From the NCBI GenBank assembly GCA_910584785.1, contig CAJUDX010000018.1:1-50463 (forward strand): a stretch of DNA of 50,463 nucleotides, in the 5' to 3' direction. Each line of letters begins with the position of its first letter. The first letter of the stretch is position 1. Source of the DNA: an uncultured Lachnospiraceae bacterium (GTDB lineage: Bacteria > Bacillota > Clostridia > Lachnospirales > Lachnospiraceae). Positions 43,883-50,463 of the stretch are shown in pieces. The notes under the pieces were generated by a model. The model did not search any database, had not been told where the DNA came from, and saw only the letters and a program-made list of their open reading frames with translations. Position numbers and translations under genes: made by a program.

Positions 43883-45250
43883 TCAGCCCTCCGATAATTC
43901 AGGCCAGACAGTAATAAGCATCGTAACATAGCAGGCCATCCCTCCAATAAAATTAGAAATAGGTTCAGCCATAAAAATCCCATCCACCCCCAGTCCAAAC
44001 CAGGAAGGCAAAAGGATTATCATGGGAATTACAATCACCACTTTTCGAAAAATAGAGAAAAATACTGCCCGCTTTGATTTTCCCAAGGCCACAAATACCG
44101 ATTGCCCCGAAAACTGCAGTGACATCATAAAAAAGCCAAAGTAATAAATCTGCATTGCGGGAATACCTGCTGCCACCAGCTCCTTATCCTGGTTAAAGAT
44201 TCGGATAAAAAACTCCGGGAAGCCGTGAACCAGACTCCAGGCCACAGTAGTATAGATAATCGTTGTTGCCGAAATAAACACCACCGCCTTCTTCACCCGT
44301 TTAAGCTTCCCTGCACCATAATTAAACCCCATAACCGGCTGCGCACTGTTGGTCAGGCCCTGGACGGGAAGAGAAATAATTTCCCGGACAGAATTAACCA
44401 CCGTCATTACCCCTACATACAAATCTCCTCCAAAGCGGGACAGGCTGGCATTATACATCATCTGAACAAGACTGTTTGTCACTGACATCGTAAAACCGGA
44501 AAGCCCCAGCCCGATAATTGCCATAACCCGTTCACGCTTTAAAATAAACGACTGTTTTCTCAGCCTTAATATCGTCTTTTTCCCTGTCAAAAAACGGATA
44601 ATCCACAGTGCGGATAAACCCTGAGAAACCACGGTAGCCCAGGCTGCCCCCTGAACGCCCATATGAAAAGCAAAAATAAATATCGGGTCCAGAAGAATAT
44701 TAGATACAGCACCCAAAAGTACCGTCAGCATCCCTATCTTTCCAAAGCCCTGAGCATTAATAAAGCTGTTCATTCCCAGCCCCATCATCACAAACAAACT
44801 GCCTAGAAGATAAATGGTAATATAAGACTCTGCATAGGGCAGGGTCGCTTCAGATGCCCCAAGCAGATACAAAAGAGGACGCTTCCAGCACAATCCCAAA
44901 ACCGTTAAAAAAACGCCGCAAAGAAGCATCAGCACAAAGGAATTTCCCATAATCTGCTCTGCCTCTTCCTCATTCCCCCGCCCGCGCTCAATCGAACACA
45001 GAGGCGCTCCGCCCATACCAAATAAATTGGCAAAGGCGATTACCATAGAAATTATTGGCAGGCAAAGCCCCAGGCCAGTCAGCGCCATCGTGGCGTTCTC
45101 CGGTATTCTTCCAATATATACCCGGTCAATAATATTATACAGAACATTAATCAGCTGCGCAAAGGTCATGGGAATCGCTAAGGTCATAATATTTTTCACA
45201 ATACTTCCCTGGGCAAAATCATGGTTTTCCGATGAAAAAGACATGTACAA
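43883..45250 (-). CDS. MATE family efflux transporter (second copy)
   Basis: The 455-residue protein has twelve membrane helices and opens with ENHDFAQGSIVKNIMTLAIP before the first helix; LINVLYNIIDRVYIGRI near residues 32-48 is typical of the MATE family. It differs widely from the copy at 31038. ATG 45250 has AAGGAGGTGATTGTAC upstream, preceded by an unusually long purine-rich tract. Substrate is unknown. Confidence 0.92.
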   Translation of the reverse strand: MYMSFSSENHDFAQGSIVKNIMTLAIPMTFAQLINVLYNIIDRVYIGRIPENATMALTGLGLCLPIISMVIAFANLFGMGGAPLCSIERGRGNEEEAEQIMGNSFVLMLLCGVFLTVLGLCWKRPLLYLLGASEATLPYAESYITIYLLGSLFVMMGLGMNSFINAQGFGKIGMLTVLLGAVSNILLDPIFIFAFHMGVQGAAWATVVSQGLSALWIIRFLTGKKTILRLRKQSFILKRERVMAIIGLGLSGFTMSVTNSLVQMMYNASLSRFGGDLYVGVMTVVNSVREIISLPVQGLTNSAQPVMGFNYGAGKLKRVKKAVVFISATTIIYTTVAWSLVHGFPEFFIRIFNQDKELVAAGIPAMQIYYFGFFMMSLQFSGQSVFVALGKSKRAVFFSIFRKVVIVIPMIILLPSWFGLGVDGIFMAEPISNFIGGMACYVTMLITVWPELSEG

Positions 45251-45262
45251 TCACCTCCTTAA

Positions 45263-45386
45263 CCAAACTTTTTTTCATCTTCCCTTTTTCTCATCTTTCC
45301 TTTTCCCACTTTTCCTTTTTTATCTTCTCTTTTCCTTACCTTTCCCCATTTTCCCTTTTCCTCGCTTTCCCTTTCCTCACCGTCCT
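45263..45386 (-). repeat. Purine-rich degenerate tandem repeats between rlmD and the MATE gene
   Basis: About 120 bases are almost pure pyrimidine on the + strand, made of roughly eight degenerate 14-16 bp units near TTTTCCTCATCTTTCC. On the transcribed strand this is a GGAAA-rich leader with many Shine-Dalgarno-like AAGG and GGGA cores, followed by the true AAGGAGG of the MATE gene. Confidence 0.7.
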
Positions 45387-46799
45387 TTATAACCGCCTTA
45401 ATTCCACCACGGTTTCTATTCCCCCGGTGTGCGGAAACATATCCACTGAACAGGCCTTAACCATCTGGTATCCGCCCTCCTGAAGCAGCACCAAATCCCG
45501 GATAAGACTGGTTGGCTTACAGGAAATATACACAATCCTTTCCACTCCAAAACGAATAATTTTGGGCATTGCCTTAGGATGGATACCATCCCTGGGCGGG
45601 TCGAGCACGATTAAATCCGGCTTTTCCGTAAGTTCGTCCATCACCTTCCCCACATCTCCGGCAATAAAACTACAGTTTTTAAGCCCGTTTTCTGCTGCAT
45701 TCTCCTTTGCTGCTTCTACGGCCTCTTCGACCAGTTCCACACCAACTACCCGCTTTGCCACCGCTGCAAGTATCTGAGCAATGGTGCCAGTTCCGCTGTA
45801 CAAATCAAATACCACTTTATCCTTTGTATTGCCGATATACTCTCTTGCTGTCTCGTACAATACCTCTGCACCCGCTGAATTGGTTTGAAAAAAGGAAAAT
45901 GGTGTAATCTTAAACCGCATCCCCAAAAGCTCCTCATAGAAAAAGTCCTGTCCATACAAAATTTCGGTTCGGTCATTCTGCACCACATCCGCCAGGCTGT
46001 CGTTTTGTGTATGAATAATCCCTGCCAATTTCCCCTCCAAATCCAGAGCACAAATCGTTTCCCTCCAGCCGGAAAGAAGTTCCTTCTCTAAACATGGAAT
46101 TTTTTCGTACTTTTCTTCACCTGCCATCCATTCTGTCTGCGATGTCGTCACCAAATCCACCAGAATTTCCCCGGTTTTTACTGCACGGCGCACCAGAAGA
46201 TGACGCAGATAGCCAACATGCTGAAGTTTTTGATAAAACGGCACCTTTCTATGCTGAAAGTACTTAAGTGTTGCTTCTAAAATCTGGCAGACGTCCTGAT
46301 GGACAATCCGGCAATCCGTGGTCGTTACAATATCATAAAAACTCCCCCGCCGATGCATTCCCAGTGCCAGATCTCCGCCTTTAACTTCATCTCCAAAAGA
46401 AAATTCCATCTTATTTCGATATCTGTCCGTGAGCGGACTGGGCTTTAACCCATGCCATTCATAATTCCCGCCAGGATACACCGAATCAAGAAGTCCCTTC
46501 ACCTGCCCTTCCTTAATTTTTAACTGTTCTTTATAAGGAAGGCTTTGGTAAATACAGCCGCCGCACTGGGTAAAATGCGGACACACATCATCTTCCCTTT
46601 CTCCAGGTGCCCTGTGTAAAACTTCCAAAAGCCTTGCCTCACGCTTCCCCTTTCTCCGCTTATTCACCACCGCACGGATATACTGTCCGGGAATTACATT
46701 TTTCACCGTCAGCTGCTCTTCATCAACCGTTAGTACGCCCTTATTGGGAAAATCTACTCGTTCTACCTTTCCTTCTATGATATCACCCTTTTTTATCAT
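45387..46799 (-). CDS. rlmD: 23S rRNA (uracil-5-)-methyltransferase, RlmD/RumA family
   Basis: The 470-residue enzyme has an N-terminal TRAM domain (residues 1-60) and a 4Fe-4S-binding cysteine set (CPHFTQCGGC near residues 73-82). The SAM-binding DLYSGTGTIAQILA motif is near residue 318 and the catalytic YISCKPTSL near residue 430. It methylates uridine in 23S rRNA (U747 or U1939, not distinguishable here). ATG 46799 follows AAGGAG. Confidence 0.92.
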   Translation of the reverse strand: MIKKGDIIEGKVERVDFPNKGVLTVDEEQLTVKNVIPGQYIRAVVNKRRKGKREARLLEVLHRAPGEREDDVCPHFTQCGGCIYQSLPYKEQLKIKEGQVKGLLDSVYPGGNYEWHGLKPSPLTDRYRNKMEFSFGDEVKGGDLALGMHRRGSFYDIVTTTDCRIVHQDVCQILEATLKYFQHRKVPFYQKLQHVGYLRHLLVRRAVKTGEILVDLVTTSQTEWMAGEEKYEKIPCLEKELLSGWRETICALDLEGKLAGIIHTQNDSLADVVQNDRTEILYGQDFFYEELLGMRFKITPFSFFQTNSAGAEVLYETAREYIGNTKDKVVFDLYSGTGTIAQILAAVAKRVVGVELVEEAVEAAKENAAENGLKNCSFIAGDVGKVMDELTEKPDLIVLDPPRDGIHPKAMPKIIRFGVERIVYISCKPTSLIRDLVLLQEGGYQMVKACSVDMFPHTGGIETVVELRRL

Positions 46800-46807
46800 T
46801 CAATTGA

Positions 46808-46864
46808 ACTCCTTTTCCATGCTCTAAACCGCTTGTACTTTTTCCATGTTCTAAATCTCATCTG
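46808..46864 (-). repeat. Two 27-29 bp direct repeats upstream of rlmD
   Basis: CCTTTTCCATGCTCTAAA (from 46811) recurs as CTTTTTCCATGTTCTAAA (from 46838), spaced 27-28 bp. The copies lie between the acidic-tail gene terminator and the rlmD start. Confidence 0.6.
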
Positions 46865-46900
46865 AACCTTGCTTTTTATCCGCATCTGCCATTTTCAGCG

Positions 46901-46933
46901 AAGAAAATATGCCCCTGGGTCCCAGAGGCATAT
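46901..46933 (-). terminator. Intrinsic terminator of the acidic-tail membrane protein gene
   Basis: On the - strand a 13-position stem with one mismatch (46933-46921 and 46919-46907) is followed by TTTTCTT. It lies 36 bases beyond the stop codon. Confidence 0.7.
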
Positions 46934-46968
46934 CGTTAATCACTATCACATCTTCTACGGCTTTTCTC

Positions 46969-47313
46969 TTACTCTTCTTCTTTTACTTCTTCTGCCGCTT
47001 CTTCCTTATCTTCCTTCTCTGCTTTCTCTTCCTCTTTTTCCTCATCTTCGAAGAAGTCATCGTCGAAATCGTCCTCGAAATCATCTTCAAAATCTTCCAG
47101 ATAATCTGGAGTGAAGAAACGATATACTGCATAAGCAATCGCTGCAACTGCAGCTACCACACCAATAATCGCCAAAATCCAGAGGATACAATTTTTCTTC
47201 TTATCTTCTTCCTCTTTTCTGTGCAGAAATTCATTCAGCCGGGTGGAATTCATAATCTCTTCTACTCTGTCCCTGGCCTCTTTCCCCATCATATCTAAGC
47301 GATTCCTGTTCAT
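46969..47313 (-). CDS. Hypothetical single-span membrane protein with acidic tail
   Basis: The 114-residue protein has a charged N-terminal helix (residues 1-40), one membrane segment (about 43-65, ILWILAIIGVVAAVAAIAYAV) and a tail of nearly pure Asp/Glu/Phe, then Glu/Lys repeats (DFEDDFDDDFFEDEE onward). I recognise no family with a function. ATG 47313 follows AAAGGACGTGG. It lies between pcrA and rlmD and ends at its own terminator. The tail could bind cations or basic proteins. Confidence 0.75.
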   Translation of the reverse strand: MNRNRLDMMGKEARDRVEEIMNSTRLNEFLHRKEEEDKKKNCILWILAIIGVVAAVAAIAYAVYRFFTPDYLEDFEDDFEDDFDDDFFEDEEKEEEKAEKEDKEEAAEEVKEEE

Positions 47314-47395
47314 AAATCCACGTCCTTTCTCTATTAATAATTTGCGTCCTTTTCGCTCACGATAAGTATACCATTATTTTTAAGATTTTACTATC

Positions 47396-49663
47396 CTAAT
47401 TTTCAGAATTTTTTTTCTGCAGCTTGGCAAAGGAGGCAAACATCTTTTTCACTCCTGCATTATCAAAACAAACCGTCACTTCATAATCCTTAGGTCCATC
47501 CTTAATCTGCTGCACTATCCCTTCACCAAAGCGGCTGTGTACCACTCTGTCTCCTTCCTGATAATCCAGCTGACCGGCCTTCACCACGGAAAATGCTTTT
47601 CCAAAACTAGTATTCCCCGGCTGGAACGAACTTACACTGTATTTTCTCTGCGGGCGCACCGGACTTGCACCTGCCCCATCCATTCCATCGTTCATCGCTG
47701 AAGGCGCTGCCCACCGGGTATCTGCGCGCTCTAGCCGCTTCACATCCAAAAAATCTTCCGGTACTTCCCGTACAAACTGGCTGGTCCGCATCCAGCGGGT
47801 TTCTCCATTCACCATCCGCATTCGGGCCCCGGTTAAAAACAATTCTTCCCTTGCCCTGGTCATTCCCACATAGCAAAGTCTTCGTTCCTCCTCAAGCTCC
47901 TGACGGTTATCGGATGCAATAATCAGCCCATTGGGAAAAAGTCCATCCTCCATTCCTGTCATCACCACCAGAGGAAATTCCAGTCCCTTTGCACTGTGCA
48001 GGGTCATCAGGGTAACTCTACTGTCCGAATCATCCATCCGATCCACATCAGCCACCAACGCAACCAATTCTAAAAACTCATCCAAGTTCGGATTCTCGGC
48101 ATCCTTTTCATAGCCTGCTGCCTTACTGATCAATTCCTGAATATTTTCCAGACGTTCCTTCCCCTCAGCATCACCCTCTGCTTCCAGCTCCTGCTGATAA
48201 CCAGTACCTTTAAGGATCTCTTCTATCAGCTCTGCAATTGTATGCTGACTTTCACGGGAAAATGCCCGCAAAGCCTCGATCTGCTCGGCAAACGCTGCAA
48301 CCTTTAACGCTGACTTTCCCATACCTGGAATATTCTGCACCTCCCTTACCGCATCATACAAATGAATATCTTTTTCCACACTGTAGGCGGCAAGCTTTCC
48401 TATCGTAACTGCACCAATTCCCCGCTTAGGCACATTAATAATTCGATTGACTGCCAAATCATCCACACCGTTGGCAATCGTCTTTAAATAGGCCAGAACA
48501 TCCTTAATTTCCTTCCTCTGGTAAAAATTCACCCCGCCAACCAATAGATAAGGGATGTTTTTTCGGATACAGGCCTCCTCCAGGAGCCGGGACTGTGCAT
48601 TTGTGCGGTAAAGTACTGCCATATCCTTCCAATCTCGCCCTCGCTCCTTTTTTTCCAAAAACATTCGGACAATAAATTCTGCCTCCAACTCCCCTGTTTC
48701 AAACTGATGATAGCAGGGAAGCGGTCCTTCTTCATTCTCTGTCCAAAGGCGTTTCTCCTTTCTCGACCGGTTATGGCGGATAACCTCATTCGCAACTGTT
48801 AAAATATTTCCTGTTGAGCGGTAATTCTGCTCCAGCTTAACCACCTTTGCCCCAGGAAATGCCTCCTCAAACTCCAGAATATTCCGAATATCTGCACCCC
48901 GAAAGCGGTAAATCGACTGATCGTCATCACCTACCACACATAAATTCTTATACTTTCCCGCCAAAAGCTCTACCAGCTTAAACTGCGCGTAATTGGTATC
49001 CTGGTATTCATCCACCATAATATAACGAAAACGATTTTGATAACTTTCTAAAATTTCTGGAAAACAAAGAAACAGCTGCACCATGTTGACCAGCAAATCA
49101 TCAAAATCCATCGCATTATTGCGCTTTAGCTCATCCTGATACGTCTGATAAATCAGGGCAATCTTTCCTTCTCTAAATTCAGAAGCATTTTTTGCAAATG
49201 CATCCGGTGAAATTAACCGGTTTTTTGCATCAGATATGTAATTTAACATCGCCCGGTCCTTATACAGCTTTGGGTCTACATCCAGTTTCTTTAATACCTG
49301 CTTAATCAATGTTTTCTGATCATCTGCATCATACACGGAAAAATTATTCCCATAACCTAACTTCTCCGCATATCTCCGCAAAATCCGTACACAAAAGGAA
49401 TGAAAAGTGCTGACCCAAACCCCGGCAGCTCCGTCCCTTACCGTATTCATCACCCGCGACTTCATCTCACCAGCCGCTTTATTGGTAAAGGTGATCGCCA
49501 GGATATTCCAGGGGTCCACCCCTTTTTCTTCAATTAAATATGCTATCCGGTAGGTCAGTACCCGTGTTTTCCCAGATCCCGCCCCCGCCAGAATCAAAAG
49601 CGGCCCCTCTGTCCAGACTGCCGCTTCACGCTGTTTATCATTCAACATGTCCAACTGCTTCAT
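47396..49663 (-). CDS. pcrA: ATP-dependent DNA helicase PcrA (UvrD family)
   Basis: The 755-residue superfamily 1A helicase acts in repair and in displacing recombinases and RNA polymerase. Visible motifs are Walker A LAGAGSGKT near residues 26-34, ITFTNKAAGEM, the Walker B VDEYQDTN near 218, QNYRST, and VTLMTLHSAKGLEF near 552. A C-terminal Tudor-like RNAP-binding domain (about 690-750, GDRVVHSRFGEGIV) completes it. Length is normal. ATG 49663 follows GGACAGGTGAAGA. Confidence 0.96.
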   Translation of the reverse strand: MKQLDMLNDKQREAAVWTEGPLLILAGAGSGKTRVLTYRIAYLIEEKGVDPWNILAITFTNKAAGEMKSRVMNTVRDGAAGVWVSTFHSFCVRILRRYAEKLGYGNNFSVYDADDQKTLIKQVLKKLDVDPKLYKDRAMLNYISDAKNRLISPDAFAKNASEFREGKIALIYQTYQDELKRNNAMDFDDLLVNMVQLFLCFPEILESYQNRFRYIMVDEYQDTNYAQFKLVELLAGKYKNLCVVGDDDQSIYRFRGADIRNILEFEEAFPGAKVVKLEQNYRSTGNILTVANEVIRHNRSRKEKRLWTENEEGPLPCYHQFETGELEAEFIVRMFLEKKERGRDWKDMAVLYRTNAQSRLLEEACIRKNIPYLLVGGVNFYQRKEIKDVLAYLKTIANGVDDLAVNRIINVPKRGIGAVTIGKLAAYSVEKDIHLYDAVREVQNIPGMGKSALKVAAFAEQIEALRAFSRESQHTIAELIEEILKGTGYQQELEAEGDAEGKERLENIQELISKAAGYEKDAENPNLDEFLELVALVADVDRMDDSDSRVTLMTLHSAKGLEFPLVVMTGMEDGLFPNGLIIASDNRQELEEERRLCYVGMTRAREELFLTGARMRMVNGETRWMRTSQFVREVPEDFLDVKRLERADTRWAAPSAMNDGMDGAGASPVRPQRKYSVSSFQPGNTSFGKAFSVVKAGQLDYQEGDRVVHSRFGEGIVQQIKDGPKDYEVTVCFDNAGVKKMFASFAKLQKKNSEN

Positions 49664-49695
49664 TCTTCACCTGTCCTTTTTCAGCCTTTCTTTGT

Positions 49696-49730
49696 TTTAT
49701 TTCTCTAACTTTATTTCTTGGCTTTATTTC
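49696..49730 (-). repeat. TTTATTTC triplet repeat upstream of pcrA
   Basis: TTTATTTC occurs at 49696-49703, 49710-49717 and 49723-49730, a 13-14 bp period. A second pyrimidine-rich tract with TTCTTTCTGTTG-like units lies near 49785-49835. Both are purine-rich on the pcrA strand. Confidence 0.55.
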
Positions 49731-50053
49731 CACATGCTTATCAAAATTATACCATGCCAGGTGTTCTCTTGTCATTCTCTTTTTCTTTCTTCTTTCTGTT
49801 GTTCTCTCTACTGTTCTTTCTGTTGATTCTGTTAATTATTGATTGATAATATATAAAATATGCGCTAACATAAACTTCATTACGATATAATCCATCGTAC
49901 CTTCACAGAAAAATCGCACAAAATACGCACAAAAAAGGAGAGTTATCGAAAGAGAACTTTAATTTTTTAAATTAATGAGTTGGAAATAAAACAAGCTGAA
50001 CTGGGAAAGACTTGTGCAAAGCTGGCTATTGATGTTAAAGTTCTAATAAGATT
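49731..50053. other. Gene-poor stretch between pcrA and the integrase relic
   Basis: Apart from the pyrimidine-rich units noted near 49785-49835, the stretch is AT-rich. It includes a short direct repeat (CGCACAAAATA / CGCACAAAAAA near 49915-49935), a GGAG at 49937 and an AATTTTTTAAATT palindrome near 49962. A short open reading segment near 49981-50050 is in a different frame from the integrase relic and may be more of the same decayed gene. I see no intact gene. Confidence 0.5.
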
Positions 50054-50209
50054 CGTAAGATGGTTGCCAGCCGCTTAAATGCTGGTAATATGCCATTAGA
50101 TTTCATTCGTAAAATGCTTGGTCATACAAATCTTAATACTACTTTGGGATATATTTATAATCCGCCTTCGGATAAGGAAACTTATGCTTTAATGACAAAA
50201 GCACTCTAA
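50054..50209 (+). pseudogene. Tyrosine recombinase (phage-type integrase) C-terminal relic
   Basis: The last 51 codons of an integrase remain, from about RKMVASRLNAG to the stop at 50207-50209. They contain MLGHTNLNTTLGYIY, which holds the conserved active-site His (LGH) and the Tyr nucleophile region, but no upstream catalytic Arg or Lys. A stop lies three codons upstream in the same frame. It sits 90 bases from the 3' end of tRNA-Gly, a common integration target, so this is probably the scar of a lost element. Confidence 0.75.
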
Positions 50210-50249
50210 ATTCTGTTGTATTCAAAAATGTATTCAATGTTTACAAGGC

Positions 50250-50284
50250 ATAAAGAAAGGAACCCTGATAAAATCAAGATTCCT
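50250..50284 (-). terminator. Terminator downstream of the tRNA genes
   Basis: On the - strand an 11-bp stem (50284-50274 with 50268-50258, two G-U) has a TTTTA loop followed by TTCTTT. It starts 14 bases beyond tRNA-Gly and presumably ends the tRNA transcript. Confidence 0.7.
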
Positions 50285-50298
50285 GACAAAAAAATAAG

Positions 50299-50371
50299 AG
50301 CGCGAGACGGGACTCGAACCCGCGACCCCGACCTTGGCAAGGTCGTACTCCACCAACTGAGCCACTCGCGC
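50299..50371 (-). tRNA. tRNA-Gly (anticodon GCC)
   Basis: The acceptor stem GCGCGAG/CTCGCGC, the D arm, the anticodon stem CGACC with loop TTGCCAA, and the T arm with GGTTCGAGTCC fold as a standard cloverleaf, with T as discriminator. CCA is not encoded. Confidence 0.96.
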
Positions 50372-50413
50372 ATGTTTTTAATTAACTTTTCTTTTCTACT
50401 TATTCATTAAACA

Positions 50414-50463
50414 TCGGGGTGACAGGATTCGAACCTGCGACCTCCTGGTCCCAAACCAGGCGC
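50414..50463 (-). tRNA. tRNA-Pro (anticodon TGG), partial at window edge
   Basis: The 3' part of a tRNA is present: anticodon loop TTTGGGA between CCTGG and CCAGG, T arm with GGTTCGAATCC, and acceptor CACCCCG with A discriminator. The 5' portion lies beyond the window. It is in tandem with tRNA-Gly. Confidence 0.92.

Overview
The window looks like a chromosomal segment from a gut-type Clostridia, most likely a Lachnospiraceae. The evidence is the gene content (paired secA-prfB, a PheB-type ACT protein with hom and lysC, a BTAD regulator of the gut-Clostridia type, YjjI, and a BMP-family nucleoside ABC transporter), strong AGGAGG-type ribosome sites, sigma-A promoters with 17-bp spacers, and an AT-leaning, purine-rich coding strand. 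I cannot name a species.

Layout. 1-8.8 kb is housekeeping: an ACT-hom-lysC-DUF2752 operon for aspartate-family amino acids behind a possible attenuator leader; prfB with its +1 frameshift; secA; a 618-bp gap holding five DnaA-box sequences; and hpf on the + strand. 9.0-19.0 kb is a surface module: a 2809-residue LPXTG protein (signal peptide, Ser/Asp and Glu/Thr stalk, beta-helix, Cna-B repeats), preceded by a 60-residue protein and a BTAD regulator on the same strand. 19.3-23.5 kb holds a DUF1576 membrane protein, divergent from an MBOAT acyltransferase and an SGNH/DltD-like partner (polymer O-acylation). 23.5-28.3 kb is a YiaK-type carbohydrate-acid locus: yiaK, a decayed TRAP transporter (dctP and dctM remnants fused by a deletion that removed dctQ), a VOC protein and a LacI regulator with recognisable operators. 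A structured, TnpB-omegaRNA-like relic lies at 28.29-28.45 kb. 28.4-34.0 kb carries an MBL hydrolase, PAP2, an Sfp-type PPTase with a small partner, a MATE-GGDEF pair and a TfoX-N protein. 34.1-43.8 kb is a nucleoside module: deoD on the + strand, and on the - strand lacI-yjjI-ABC ATPase-two permeases-RarA-C-like protein-BMP lipoprotein. 43.9-49.7 kb has a second MATE, rlmD, an acidic-tailed membrane protein and pcrA. The right end has an integrase relic, tRNA-Gly(GCC) and a partial tRNA-Pro(TGG).

The most unusual pattern is a recurring one. Short, degenerate, purine-rich tandem repeats (about 14-19 bp, one 31-32 bp) sit between or just after co-directional genes at several independent loci: hom/lysC, PAP2/MBL, rlmD/MATE, the 3' side of the surface-protein gene, the 3' side of the BMP gene, and upstream of pcrA. 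At hom/lysC the unit contains the stop, ribosome site and start codon. Other leads are the DnaA-box cluster away from any visible origin, the orphan omegaRNA-like element, YjjI and the RarA-C-like protein in a nucleoside operon, and the TRAP deletion.
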